A stretch of 64,000 bases of DNA, from positions 8,346 through 72,345 of the forward strand of contig NZ_FOFF01000008.1 of NCBI RefSeq assembly GCF_900110755.1. Direction: 5' to 3'. The notes under the pieces were generated by a model. That model worked only from the letters and a program-made list of their open reading frames with translations. It did no database searches and was not told the DNA's origin. The number at the start of each line of letters is the position of its first letter. The stretch's first letter is position 1. The translations under genes were made by a program, and so were the position numbers. Shown one piece after another: positions 49,854 through 58,912 of the stretch. The stretch is from Streptomyces sp. yr375. GTDB taxonomy: Bacteria > Actinomycetota > Actinomycetes > Streptomycetales > Streptomycetaceae.

Positions 49854-49871
49854 GGCCGGATCCTCACAACT

Positions 49872-51353
49872 TCACGGGTGCCGTGTCGAACGGTTTCCGG
49901 GGAGCACCCCGTTTCCGGGAAGCACCTCGTCGCAGGCCGTCCGCAGTCGTCGTACGCCCTCCGTGATCTCCGCCGTCCCGGCGACCGCCGCGAAGCTCAA
50001 CCGGACGTGGGCGGCCGGGGGTTCGGCGCTGAAGTAGGGGCGGCCGGGGGTGAGGGCGACGCCCGCGCGCAGGGCGGCGGCCGTGAACGCGCCCTCGTCC
50101 GTGCCGTCGGGCAGCCGCAGCCACAGGTGGTAGCCGCCGGACGGGACGTGCGGGAGGGCGAGTTCGGGCAGCCGCAGCCGCAGCGCGGCGGTCATCGCGT
50201 CCCGCCGGGCCCTCAACTCGGCGGCGACGGCCCGCAGATGACGCGGCCAGGCGGGCGAGCCGACGAGTTCGAGGGCCGCCTCCTGGAGCGGGCGGGGCAC
50301 GAAGAAGGTGTCGACGACCTGGATGGCCCGCAGCCGTTCCAGGACCGGGCCGCGGGCGGCCAGGGCGCTGACCCGGAAGCTCGGCGAGGTCGCCTTGGTG
50401 AGCGAGCCGACGTGGACGACGACGCCGTCGGGGTCGTCGGCGGCGAGCGGGCGCGGCAGCGGCCCGGCGTCCTCGTGCGCGAGCCGCCTGACGAAGTCGT
50501 CCTCGACGACGAAGGCGCCCGCCTCCCGCGCGATGCGCAGCACCTCCGCGCGCCGGTCGGCGGCGAGGACGGCGCCGGTCGGGTTCTGGAACAGCGGCTG
50601 GCAGACGAAGACCCGGGCGCCGGTGGCCCGGAACGCGTCGGCGAGCAGCTCGGGCTTCACGCCGTCCGGGTCGACCGGCACCGGGACCGGGCGCTGGCCC
50701 GCCGAGCGGGCGATCGCGAGCATGCCGGGGTAGGTGGGCGACTCGACGAGCACCGGCGCGCCGGGCGGGGCGAGGGCGCGCAGGGCGGTCGTGAGGGACG
50801 CCTGGCCGCCCGCGCTGACCAGCACCTCGGCCGCGGTGACGGAGCCGCCCACGGTCCGCGCGAACCACTCGCGCAGCTCCGGCAGCCCCTCCATGGGCGG
50901 TCGCCCCCAGGCCCCGGGCCGCCGCCCGGCCCGTGCCAGGGCCGCGGCCATCGCCCGCTCCGGTTGCAGCGAGGGGTGCAGATAGCCGCCGTTGAACTCG
51001 ATCACCCCGGGCGGCGGGGCGGCCAGCGACACCGTGACCCCGGACGCGTCGACGGAGCGCGGGACGAGGTCGGCCGCGCCGTCCGCGCTGAGGGCGATCT
51101 CCTGCCACGAGGTGTCGCCGGCCGGGGTGGCGGCCGGGTGCGGCGGCCGGGCCCGGAAAGCGCCCGCGCCGGGCCGGGTGACCACCAGCCCCTCGGCGGC
51201 GAGCTGCGCCAGCGCCCGCGAGACCGTCACGGGGCTCACCCGGAACCGTTCGACCAGGGCCCGGCTCGACGGGAGCTTTCCACCGGGAGAGTAGCGGTCG
51301 AACTCCCGCCGCAGCCTGTCCGCCAGCTCACCCACACTGCTACGCTCTTGCAT
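49872..51353 (-). CDS. MocR-type regulator (GntR helix-turn-helix fused to aminotransferase)
   Basis: The 493-residue protein has a GntR winged helix at residues 5-70 (VGELADRLRREFDRYSPGGKLPSSRALVERFRVSPVTVSRALAQLAAEGL) and a fold-type I aminotransferase domain. The latter has GGYLHPSLQPERAM, FVCQPLFQNPTGAVL, VVEDDFVRRLAHED and the PLP lysine in HVGSLTKATSPSFRVSAL. MocR proteins sense PLP or amino compounds and often control a divergent gene. Here the divergent gene encodes an EamA transporter. The two ATG codons overlap, so one or both mRNAs are leaderless. Confidence 0.9.
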   Translation of the reverse strand: MQERSSVGELADRLRREFDRYSPGGKLPSSRALVERFRVSPVTVSRALAQLAAEGLVVTRPGAGAFRARPPHPAATPAGDTSWQEIALSADGAADLVPRSVDASGVTVSLAAPPPGVIEFNGGYLHPSLQPERAMAAALARAGRRPGAWGRPPMEGLPELREWFARTVGGSVTAAEVLVSAGGQASLTTALRALAPPGAPVLVESPTYPGMLAIARSAGQRPVPVPVDPDGVKPELLADAFRATGARVFVCQPLFQNPTGAVLAADRRAEVLRIAREAGAFVVEDDFVRRLAHEDAGPLPRPLAADDPDGVVVHVGSLTKATSPSFRVSALAARGPVLERLRAIQVVDTFFVPRPLQEAALELVGSPAWPRHLRAVAAELRARRDAMTAALRLRLPELALPHVPSGGYHLWLRLPDGTDEGAFTAAALRAGVALTPGRPYFSAEPPAAHVRLSFAAVAGTAEITEGVRRLRTACDEVLPGNGVLPGNRSTRHP

Positions 51354-51367
51354 GAAGCCCCAGAGTA
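51341..51367. promoter_or_regulatory. Divergent -10 elements and operator candidate at the MocR/EamA start codons
   Basis: TACGCT at 51341-51346 faces the EamA ATG (five bases away) and TACTCT on the minus strand (51362-51367) faces the MocR ATG (eight bases away). With flanking bases they form an imperfect dyad, GCTACGCTCT and AGAGTAGC, around the overlapping ATGs. Each is placed as expected for a leaderless promoter. Binding of MocR at this dyad is an inference. Confidence 0.5.
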
Positions 51368-52326
51368 GCGCTACCGCCCGCCCCGCGATAGCGGTCAGCA
51401 CCCCGGACGCCACCGCAGGCACCGCCCCAGGCACCACCGCGGGCACCACCCCGGACGCCGCTGCACGGCCCAACGGCCTCGGCACCCTTCTCGCCGCGCT
51501 CGGTGTCGTCGCGTTCTCCCTCACCTTCCCCGCCACCGCCTGGGGGCTGGAGGGCTTCGGCCCGTGGACGCTGGTCGCCGTGCGCAGCGTCCTGGCCGCG
51601 CTGATCGCGGGGGCGTGTCTGCTCGCGCTGCGGGTCCCGCCGCCCGCCCGCCGGCACTGGGCGGGGCTCGCCGTCGTGGCCGCCGGGGTCGTCGTCGGCT
51701 TCCCGCTGCTCACCACGCTCGCGCTGCGGACGTCCACCACCTCGCACGCCGCCGTCGTGGTCGGTCTGCTGCCGCTGACGACCGCGCTGCTGTCCGCCCT
51801 GCGCACGGGCACCCGCCCGTCCCGCACCTTCTGGGCGGCGGCCGGGGCCGGGGCGGCGGCCGTGCTGGCGTTCACCGTGCAGCAGAGCGGCGGCGCGCTG
51901 ACCAGCGCCGACCTGTATCTGTTCGGGGCGCTGCTGGTGTGCGCGGCCGGCTACACCGAGGGTGGCCGGCTGGCCCGGGTCATGCCGGGCTGGCAGGTCA
52001 TCGGCTGGGCGCTGGTGTACTGCCTGCCGCTGAGCGTGCCCGCCGCCGCGCTCGCCCTGACCCACGAGCCGGTGGCGCCGACCGCGCACAGCGTGGCCGG
52101 GCTGCTGTGGGTCGCGGCCGGCTCGCAGTTCCTCGGCCTGGTCGTCTGGTACCGGGGCATGGCGGCGATCGGCGTCCCCAAGGCCAGCCAGTTGCAGTTG
52201 GCCCAACCCCTGCTCACACTGGTGTGGTCGGTGCTGCTGCTGGGCGAGCACCTCACGCCCGCCGCTCCGCTGACGGCAGCGGCCGTGCTCATCTGCATCG
52301 CCGTCACGCAGCGGGCACGCGGCTAG
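51352..52326 (+). CDS. EamA/DMT-family transporter
   Basis: The 324-residue protein has a Thr/Ala/Pro-rich N-terminal tail (about 40 residues) and ten predicted helices in two EamA repeats (AALGVVAFSLTFPATAWGLEGF, and the second repeat from about residue 190; GVPKASQLQLAQPLLTLVWSVLLLGE is the usual end signature). Members export or import amino acids and other metabolites. The divergent MocR regulator is probably its regulator. The ATG at 51352 overlaps the MocR ATG on the opposite strand. Confidence 0.88.
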   Translation: MKPQSSATARPAIAVSTPDATAGTAPGTTAGTTPDAAARPNGLGTLLAALGVVAFSLTFPATAWGLEGFGPWTLVAVRSVLAALIAGACLLALRVPPPARRHWAGLAVVAAGVVVGFPLLTTLALRTSTTSHAAVVVGLLPLTTALLSALRTGTRPSRTFWAAAGAGAAAVLAFTVQQSGGALTSADLYLFGALLVCAAGYTEGGRLARVMPGWQVIGWALVYCLPLSVPAAALALTHEPVAPTAHSVAGLLWVAAGSQFLGLVVWYRGMAAIGVPKASQLQLAQPLLTLVWSVLLLGEHLTPAAPLTAAAVLICIAVTQRARG

Positions 52327-52402
52327 ACACGTTCCGGTACCCGAACTCGTACCGGACCGGTACAGGTACTGCTGCTCCCGCACAGGTGAGGAGGCCCCAC
52401 AG

Positions 52403-52609
52403 ATGCGCGCAACCACCGGCGACCAGCTTGTGCAGCACGGCAGGGTGGTCGGGCAACACGACAAGGTCGGCGAGATCGTCGAGGTCCTGGGCCAGGGAGG
52501 CAACCCCCCGTACCGCGTCCGCTTCGCGGACGGGCACGTGGGCGTGTGCTCCCCCGGCCCCGACACCGAGATCCGCCACCGGACGGCCGAGGAACGACGA
52601 CGCCGGTAA
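52403..52609 (+). CDS. DUF1918 protein
   Basis: The 68-residue protein has the DUF1918 pattern GDQLVQHGRVVGQHDKVGEI, VEVLGQGGNPPYRVRF and DGHVGVCSPGPDTEI, a small SH3-like barrel common in actinomycetes with unknown function. GGTGAGGAGG lies about nine bases before the ATG at 52403. It stands alone and is convergent with the GH10-like gene across a repeat. Confidence 0.85.
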   Translation: MRATTGDQLVQHGRVVGQHDKVGEIVEVLGQGGNPPYRVRFADGHVGVCSPGPDTEIRHRTAEERRRR

Positions 52610-52610
52610 A

Positions 52611-52694
52611 CCGGCCCGGGAGCCGGTCCGGTCGGCTCGGAGGCCGGTCCGGTCAGCTCGGGGGCTGGGCCGGTCAGCTCGGGGGCTGGGCCGG
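52611..52694. repeat. Four 21-bp tandem units extending the 3' end of the GH10-like gene
   Basis: On the minus strand the unit CCGGCCCAGCCCCCGAGCTG plus A occurs twice exactly (52674-52694 and 52653-52673), followed by two degenerate copies (52632-52652 and 52611-52631). The first copy includes the gene's last codons and stop; the second repeats them, stop included, in the intergenic gap. Confidence 0.9.
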
Positions 52695-53933
52695 CAGGCC
52701 GTAGTGGTCGGCGACCACGCGGGTCATCGCGCCGATCCGGTCCAGCTCGACGTCCTGCCCGCCGAAGAACATGTGCCCGCGCGCCTCCGGGTACTTCTTC
52801 GCGAGCGTGAGGTGCCTGGACAGTTCGTCCTTCTTCGCCCAGGCGGCGGGCTGCCCCGACGTGCCCGCCCTGTAGAGGCCCTCACCGAGGTACAGCCGCG
52901 TCCTGGTGCCCTTGACGACCTCTGCCCACCAGGGCACGAGCTTCGCGTAGTCGGCGGCCGAGTTGCCGATCTCCCAGTACAACTGCGGGACGACGTAGTC
53001 GAGCCAGCCCTCCTTCACCCACTTGCGGCTGTCGGCGTAGATCTCGTCGTACGACTGCAAGGCCCGGGTGTCCGAGCCGCGCGAGTCGGTGGCGGCGTTG
53101 CGCCACACCCCGAACGGGCTGATACCGAACTGGGTGCCGGGCCGTACGGTCTTGATCCGGGCGGCGATCTCCCGCACGAGCGTGTCGACGTTGTCGCGCC
53201 GCCAGGCGGCCCGGGTCGCGAAGGCCCCGCCGTACGCGTCGTACTCGGCGTCGTCGTCGAAGGTCTGCCCGGCCACCGGGTACGGGTAGAAGTAGTCGTC
53301 GAAGTGCACGGCGTCCACCGGGTACTTCTTCACCGCGTCGAGGATCGCGTCCTGCACGAAGGAACGGACCGCCGGCAGACCGGGGTTGTAGAAGAGCTTG
53401 CCGCCGTACGACACCACCCAGTCCGGATGTTTGCGCGCGGGGTGGGAGGCGACGAGCCTGGTCGGGTCGTCCTGGGTCGAGACGCGGTACGGGTTGAACC
53501 AGGCGTGCAGTTGCAGACCCCGCGCATGGGCCTCGGTGACGGCCGTGCCCAGCGGGTCCCAGCCCGGTGACTTGCCCTGGGTGCCGGTGAGGACCTGCGA
53601 CCACGGTTCGTACGGCGAGGGCCACAGCGCGTCGGCCGCCGGCCGCACCTGGAAGACGACGGTGTTGAGCCGCCTGCGCACCGCGAGGTCGAGCCAGTCG
53701 ATCAGCTCGGCGCGCTGCGCGGCGGCGGTCAGCCCGCTGCGGGAGGGCCAGTCGCGGTTGGTGACGGTCGCCAGCCACATCCCCCGCATCTCGGCCGTCG
53801 CCCGCGCCGACGCCGTCCGCGTCCTGTCGGTGGCCCGCCGCTCCCCGTCGTCCCTCCCGGGAGCCGCCGCACCCGTCGTCGTGACCGCCGACAGTGCTGC
53901 CAGCGCGAACGCCCGCCGGGTCAGTCGCCCCAT
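52674..53933 (-). CDS. Tat-exported GH10-like (DUF187/GHL10) glycoside hydrolase
   Basis: The 419-residue protein has a twin-arginine signal (GRLTRRAFALAALSAVTTTG) and a family-10-like glycosyl hydrolase domain: MRGMWLATVTNRDWPS, NTVVFQVRPAADALWPS, LQLHAWFNPYRVS, VDAVHFDDYFYPYPV and WLDYVVPQLYWEIGNSAADY. Relatives with this domain (FenI, YngK-like) act on cell-wall or polysaccharide substrates; the true substrate is unknown. I chose the ATG at 53933, which places the twin Arg in its usual position. Confidence 0.87.
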   Translation of the reverse strand: MGRLTRRAFALAALSAVTTTGAAAPGRDDGERRATDRTRTASARATAEMRGMWLATVTNRDWPSRSGLTAAAQRAELIDWLDLAVRRRLNTVVFQVRPAADALWPSPYEPWSQVLTGTQGKSPGWDPLGTAVTEAHARGLQLHAWFNPYRVSTQDDPTRLVASHPARKHPDWVVSYGGKLFYNPGLPAVRSFVQDAILDAVKKYPVDAVHFDDYFYPYPVAGQTFDDDAEYDAYGGAFATRAAWRRDNVDTLVREIAARIKTVRPGTQFGISPFGVWRNAATDSRGSDTRALQSYDEIYADSRKWVKEGWLDYVVPQLYWEIGNSAADYAKLVPWWAEVVKGTRTRLYLGEGLYRAGTSGQPAAWAKKDELSRHLTLAKKYPEARGHMFFGGQDVELDRIGAMTRVVADHYGLPAQPPS

Positions 53934-54033
53934 CGCACACATCCCCACATACATAGCGGATCCGCTCGATCACGGATCGTTTCGGGCCCCAGCATGCCCC
54001 CACCCCGGCGATCGATCATCGATACTTGCTAGT

Positions 54034-54045
54034 AACGTGCACGTT
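54034..54045. promoter_or_regulatory. 12-bp palindrome before the 3-hydroxybutyryl-CoA dehydrogenase gene
   Basis: AACGTGCACGTT is a perfect dyad 65 bases before the start codon, within an AT-richer stretch that could hold the promoter. A regulator is not known. Confidence 0.3.
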
Positions 54046-54110
54046 CGGAGCAGGCCGACCGGGACCCGGCAGACCTGCCGAGCCATGAGACACAGCCATA
54101 AGAGTCAGCC

Positions 54111-55010
54111 ATGAGTGAGCGCGGCGAAAGGGACGATGTGACGGACATCCCAGCGGGAGACGTCTCGCGGGTCGGAGTGGTGGGCTGCGGCCAGATGGGG
54201 GCGGGCATCGCCGAGGTCTGCGCCCGCGCCGGCCTCGACGTCAAGGTCGCCGAGACCACCGGCGAGGCCCTGGAGATCGGCCGTACCCGGTTGCTGAACT
54301 CCCTGGCCAAGGCCGCCGAGCGCGGCAAGATCTCGAATGAGGAGCGGGACGCGACGCTGGCGCGGCTCAGCTTCACCACGGACCTCGGCGAGTTCGCCGA
54401 CCGTGACCTCGTCATCGAGGCCGTGGTCGAGAACGAGCAGGTCAAGACGGAGATCTTCCAGGTCCTCGACCAGGTGGTGACCCGCCCGGACGCGATCCTG
54501 GCCTCCAACACCTCCTCCATCCCGCTGGTGAAGCTGGCGGTCGCCACCTCGCGGCCCGACCAGGTCGTCGGCATCCACTTCTTCAACCCGGCCCCGGTGC
54601 AGCAGCTCGTCGAGCTGATCCCGGCGCTGACCACGTCCGAGGGCACGCTGAGCCGGGCGCAGTCGTTCGCCGAGAAGGCGCTCGGCAAGCACGCGATCCG
54701 GGCCCAGGACCGCTCCGGCTTCGTCGTCAACGCGCTGCTGATCCCGTATCTCCTCTCCGCGATCCGGATGTTCGAGACGGGCATCGCGGGCCGCGAGGAC
54801 ATCGACAACGGCATGGAGATGGGCTGCGCCCACCCGATGGGCCCGCTGAAGCTGTCCGACCTGATCGGCCTGGACACGGTCGCCTCGGTCGCGCAGAGCA
54901 TGTACGACGAGTACAAGGAACCGCTGTACGCCGCTCCCCCGCTGCTCCAGCGCATGGTGGACGCGGGCCGCCTGGGCCGCAAGACGGGCTCGGGCTTCTA
55001 CACGTACTGA
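54111..55010 (+). CDS. 3-hydroxybutyryl-CoA dehydrogenase
   Basis: The 299-residue protein has the NAD-binding motif VGVVGCGQMGAGIAEVCARAGL, the segment ASNTSSIPLVKLAVATSRPDQVVGIHFFNP with the catalytic His in GIHFFNP, and the C-terminal domain GMEMGCAHPMGPLKLSDLIGLDT. It oxidises 3-hydroxyacyl-CoA (or reduces acetoacetyl-CoA) in fatty acid or butyrate metabolism. The ATG at 54111 lacks a good ribosome site, while a GTG at 54138 has AAAGGGA upstream, so the true product may be nine residues shorter. Confidence 0.92.
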   Translation: MSERGERDDVTDIPAGDVSRVGVVGCGQMGAGIAEVCARAGLDVKVAETTGEALEIGRTRLLNSLAKAAERGKISNEERDATLARLSFTTDLGEFADRDLVIEAVVENEQVKTEIFQVLDQVVTRPDAILASNTSSIPLVKLAVATSRPDQVVGIHFFNPAPVQQLVELIPALTTSEGTLSRAQSFAEKALGKHAIRAQDRSGFVVNALLIPYLLSAIRMFETGIAGREDIDNGMEMGCAHPMGPLKLSDLIGLDTVASVAQSMYDEYKEPLYAAPPLLQRMVDAGRLGRKTGSGFYTY

Positions 55011-55027
55011 CGGACGACCCACCACGT

Positions 55028-55079
55028 CGACGACGAGCGGGCCCGGCACTGCGCGCAGTGCCGGGCCCGCTCGTCGTCG
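55028..55079. terminator. 52-bp perfect palindrome between convergent genes
   Basis: A 26-bp arm at 55028-55053 is followed directly by its exact complement at 55054-55079, centred on GCGCGC. It lies 18 bases after the dehydrogenase stop codon and 57 bases beyond the pheT stop codon, so it can act as a bidirectional terminator. Confidence 0.85.
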
Positions 55080-55135
55080 GCGTTCGGCCGCGTGGGCGCG
55101 ATCGGCCGCAGCCGACCCGCGCCCAGCACGCCGTC

Positions 55136-57652
55136 TCAGCCGCGCAGTACCGCTCCCGTGCGCTCTCCGGCGAGGGCGACCGCCGCGTCGCGTGCTGCCG
55201 AGGCCTCGTCGACGGTGAGTGTGCGGTCGGTCGCGCGGAAGCGCAGCGCGTAGGCCAGGGACTTGCGGCCTTCGCCGAGCTGGTCCGGGTTGACGTACAC
55301 GTCGAACAGCCGGATTCCTTCCAGCAGTTCACCCGCGCCGTCACGCAGCGCGGACTCGACGTCGGCGTGCGGTACGAACGCGTCGACGACGAGTGCGACG
55401 TCCTGCGTGGCCACCGGGAACGTGGAGATGCTCGGCGCCTGGGGCGTGTCGTCGCCGACCTGCTCCAGGGCGTCGAGGTCCAGCTCCATCGCGGCGGTCC
55501 GCGCGGGCAGCCCCAGCGCCTTCAGCACGCGCGGGTGCAGCTCGCCGGCATGGCCGACGACCCGCTCCGCGCCGTCGACGACCACGACCAGCTCGGCGCA
55601 GCGACCCGGGTGCCACGGCCCGTACTGGCCGCCCCGGACGATCAGTTCGGCCCCGGCCTCGCGGGCGACGGCGCGCGCCGACTCGACCGCGTCGGCCCAG
55701 TCCGCCGGCCGGCCCTTGCCCCACCAGCCGGCCTGCTCGCGGGCGCCCGCGAGGACGACGGCGACGTGGCGCGGCTGCTCGGGGAGCACGGCATCGAGCG
55801 CGGCGATCTCCGCGTCGGTCGGCCGGCGGTCGACCGGAAGGTGACCGGCGACCCCGGCCTGCTGCTCGCGCGGGTGGAAGACCAGCCCGGTCTCGAACAG
55901 CGCCAGATCGTGGCTGCCCCGCCCGTCGTTGCGCCGCAGCGCGCCGAGCAGGCCCGGCAGCAGCGACGTACGGAGCGCGGGCTCCTCGTCGTTGAGCGGG
56001 TTGGTGAGCTTGACGACACGGCGGGCCGGGTCGGCGGCGTCCAGCCCGAGCTGGTCGAAGACCTGCTCGCTGATGAACGGGTAGTTCGGCGCCTCGACGT
56101 AACCGGCTCCGGCCAGGGCGCGGCCGACGCGGCGGTGCAGCCGCTGGCGGTGGGTGAGGCCGCGCCCGGCGGGGGGCTTGGGCAGCGTGGAGGGCAGGTT
56201 CTCGTAGCCCTCCAGCCGGATGACCTCCTCGGCGAGGTCGTTGACCTCGGCGAGGTCGGGCCGCCAGGACGGGACGGTGACGACGAGCTCGTCCTGCCCG
56301 TACACGTCGCAGCCGATCTCCTGGAGGCGGCGTACGACGGTCTCGCGGCCGTAGTGCACGCCCGCGACCCGGTCCGGGTGGTCGGCCGGGAGGCTGATCG
56401 TGCGCGGCGCGGACGGGGCGACGACCTCGGTGACGCCCGCGTCGGCCGTACCGCCCGCGAGGAGGACCAGCAGGTCGACCGTGCGCTGTGCGGCGGCCGC
56501 CGCGGCGGCCGGGTCGACGCCGCGCTCGAAGCGGCGGGACGCCTCGGACGACAGCTTGTGGCGACGGGCCGTGCGCGCGATGGCGACCGCGTCGAAGTGG
56601 GCGGCCTCGATGACCACGTCGGTCGTGGCGTTCGCCAGGTCCGTGTGGTCGGCGATCTCGGTGTTGGCGCCGCCCATGACACCGGCCAGGCCGATGGGAC
56701 CGCGCTCGTCGGTGATCACCAGGTCCTCGGCGTGCAGCGTGCGCGTCACCCCGTCGAGGGTGACGATCTGCTCGCCCTCCGCCGCCCGGCGCACGCCGAT
56801 GGCGCCCTGGACCAGGCCGCGGTCGTAGGCGTGCAGCGGCTGGCCGACCTCCGTCATCACGTAGTTCGTGACGTCGACGGCGAGCGAGATCGGGCGCATG
56901 CCGACCTTCTGGAGCCGCCGCTTGAGCCAGATCGGGGAGCGCGCCTCGGGGCTCAGACCGGTGACGGTGCGGGCGGTGAAGCGGTCGCAGCCGGCCGGGT
57001 CGGAGACCTGCACCGGGTAGCCGAAGGCGTTGGCGGCCGGTACGTCGAGGAGGGCGGGGTCGCGCAGCGGGATGCCGTAGCCGATGGCGAGCTCGCGGGC
57101 GACGCCGCGGATGGACAGGCAGTCGCCGCGGTTGGCGGTGACGGCGATGTCCAGGACCTCGTCGACCAGCTCCAGCAGCTCGATGGCGTCCTTGCCGACC
57201 TCGGTCTCGGGCGGCAGCACGATGATGCCGTGGCTGCCGTCGTCGCCCATGCCCAGCTCGTCGCCGGAGCAGATCATGCCGTGGGACGTCCTGCCGTACG
57301 TCTTGCGCGCGGCGATCGCGAAGTCGCCGGGCAGGACCGCGCCCGGCAGCACGACGACGACCTTGTCGCCGACGGCGAAGTTGCGGGCGCCGCAGACGAT
57401 CTCCTGCGGCTCACCCGTGCCGTTGGCAGTGCCGACGTCGACGGTGCAGAAGCGGATGGGCTTCTTGAAGCCCTCCAGCTCCTCGATGGTCAGGACCTGA
57501 CCCACGACCAGCGGGCCCTTGAGGCCGGCGCCGAGCTGCTCGACGGTCTCGACCTCGAGGCCGGCCGACACCAGCTTGGCCTGCACGTCACGGCCGGTCT
57601 CGGTGGCGGGGAGATCGACGTACTCCCGCAGCCAGGAAAGCGGGACCCGCAT
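55136..57652 (-). CDS. pheT: Phenylalanyl-tRNA synthetase beta subunit
   Basis: The 838-residue protein has the order expected of bacterial PheT: N-terminal [14 protein letters not shown], the tRNA-binding OB domain ([20 protein letters not shown]), B3/B4 editing domain, B5 and catalytic-like core ([32 protein letters not shown]), and a C-terminal anticodon-binding ferredoxin-like domain ([31 protein letters not shown]). With PheS it charges tRNA-Phe. Its ATG shares one base with the pheS stop codon (TGATG). Confidence 0.96.
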   Translation of the reverse strand: MRVPLSWLREYVDLPATETGRDVQAKLVSAGLEVETVEQLGAGLKGPLVVGQVLTIEELEGFKKPIRFCTVDVGTANGTGEPQEIVCGARNFAVGDKVVVVLPGAVLPGDFAIAARKTYGRTSHGMICSGDELGMGDDGSHGIIVLPPETEVGKDAIELLELVDEVLDIAVTANRGDCLSIRGVARELAIGYGIPLRDPALLDVPAANAFGYPVQVSDPAGCDRFTARTVTGLSPEARSPIWLKRRLQKVGMRPISLAVDVTNYVMTEVGQPLHAYDRGLVQGAIGVRRAAEGEQIVTLDGVTRTLHAEDLVITDERGPIGLAGVMGGANTEIADHTDLANATTDVVIEAAHFDAVAIARTARRHKLSSEASRRFERGVDPAAAAAAAQRTVDLLVLLAGGTADAGVTEVVAPSAPRTISLPADHPDRVAGVHYGRETVVRRLQEIGCDVYGQDELVVTVPSWRPDLAEVNDLAEEVIRLEGYENLPSTLPKPPAGRGLTHRQRLHRRVGRALAGAGYVEAPNYPFISEQVFDQLGLDAADPARRVVKLTNPLNDEEPALRTSLLPGLLGALRRNDGRGSHDLALFETGLVFHPREQQAGVAGHLPVDRRPTDAEIAALDAVLPEQPRHVAVVLAGAREQAGWWGKGRPADWADAVESARAVAREAGAELIVRGGQYGPWHPGRCAELVVVVDGAERVVGHAGELHPRVLKALGLPARTAAMELDLDALEQVGDDTPQAPSISTFPVATQDVALVVDAFVPHADVESALRDGAGELLEGIRLFDVYVNPDQLGEGRKSLAYALRFRATDRTLTVDEASAARDAAVALAGERTGAVLRG

Positions 57653-58773
57653 CAGATCTCCATCCCGAACGGCCGGGTGAACCGGACGTCACCCTCGACC
57701 ATGTCTCGCATGTCTTCGACGTTGTGGCGGAACATCAGCATCCGCTCGATGCCGAACCCGAAGGCGAACCCGCTGTACTTCTCCGGGTCGACGCCGCAGG
57801 CGGTCAGCACCTTGGGGTTGACCATGCCGCAGCCGCCCAGCTCGATCCAGCCCTCGCTGGAGCAGGTGCGGCAGGCGCGGTCGGGGTTGCCGACGGACTC
57901 GCCGCGGCACACGTAGCACACCATGTCCATCTCGGCGGACGGCTCGGTGAAGGGGAAGAAGTTCGGCCGCAGCCGCGTCTTCATGCCCGCGCCGAACAGC
58001 GACTGGACCATGTGGTCCAGGGTGCCCTTGAGGTCGGCCATGGTCAGGCCCTCGTCGATGGCGAGCAGCTCGACCTGGTGGAAGACCGGGGTGTGCGTGG
58101 CGTCCAGCTCGTCCGTGCGGTACACGCGGCCGGGGCAGATCACGTACACCGGCAGCTCGCGCTCCAGCAGGGAGCGGATCTGGACCGGCGAGGTGTGGGT
58201 GCGCAGGACGACGCCGGACTCGGTGCCGCCCTTGGGGCCCTGCACGAAGAAGGTGTCGGCCTCGCCGCGGGCCGGGTGGTCCGGGCCGATGTTGAGGGCG
58301 TCGAAGTTGAACCACTCGGCCTCGACCTGCGGGCCTTCGGCGACCTCGTAGCCCATGGCCACGAAGACGTCCTCGATGCGCTCCGACAGGGTGGTGAGCG
58401 GGTGGCGGGCGCCGGCCGGCACGCGGTCGTGGGGCAGTGTGACGTCCACCGCCTCCTCGACCAGTACGCGCTGGTCGCGCTCGGCCTCCAGCTCCTCCTG
58501 GCGGACGGCGAGGCCCTTGTTCACCGCGCCCCGGGCCTGGCCGACGGTCTTGCCGGCGGCGGCCTTGGCCTGCGGGGGCAGGGCGCCGATCTCGCGGTTG
58601 GCGAGGGCCAGCGGGGAGGCGCCGCCGGTGTGGGCGACCTTGGCCTCCTGGAGGGCGTCGAGGGAGTCCGCGGCGGCGAAGGCGGCGAGCGCCTCGTCCC
58701 GCATGCGCTCGATCTCTTCCGGTTTCAAGGCCTCGACCTCTACCGGGTCGTACGACTTATTCGGTGCCGACAT
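57652..58773 (-). CDS. pheS: Phenylalanyl-tRNA synthetase alpha subunit
   Basis: The 373-residue protein is a class II synthetase catalytic subunit: motif 2 region ([41 protein letters not shown]) and motif 3 ([23 protein letters not shown]), with a helical N-terminal coiled-coil for tRNA binding. [20 protein letters not shown] segment with four Cys near residue 293 is a natural insertion in some bacteria that may bind zinc. The ATG at 58773 has GGAAGAG just upstream. The 139-bp upstream gap shows no clear attenuator. Confidence 0.96.
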   Translation of the reverse strand: MSAPNKSYDPVEVEALKPEEIERMRDEALAAFAAADSLDALQEAKVAHTGGASPLALANREIGALPPQAKAAAGKTVGQARGAVNKGLAVRQEELEAERDQRVLVEEAVDVTLPHDRVPAGARHPLTTLSERIEDVFVAMGYEVAEGPQVEAEWFNFDALNIGPDHPARGEADTFFVQGPKGGTESGVVLRTHTSPVQIRSLLERELPVYVICPGRVYRTDELDATHTPVFHQVELLAIDEGLTMADLKGTLDHMVQSLFGAGMKTRLRPNFFPFTEPSAEMDMVCYVCRGESVGNPDRACRTCSSEGWIELGGCGMVNPKVLTACGVDPEKYSGFAFGFGIERMLMFRHNVEDMRDMVEGDVRFTRPFGMEI

Positions 58774-58912
58774 CTCTTCCCGTGCTTCCGATTAGCTGGC
58801 TGAAGGTCCCCGTCACCGACTCACGCAGAGGTCAGAGGGCCGTTCCTGGGACACAAAGGTGCCAAAGGCCGAGTCTAGCGGGGTGGACGTATCCGGATGC
58901 GCCCGCGGGCTC

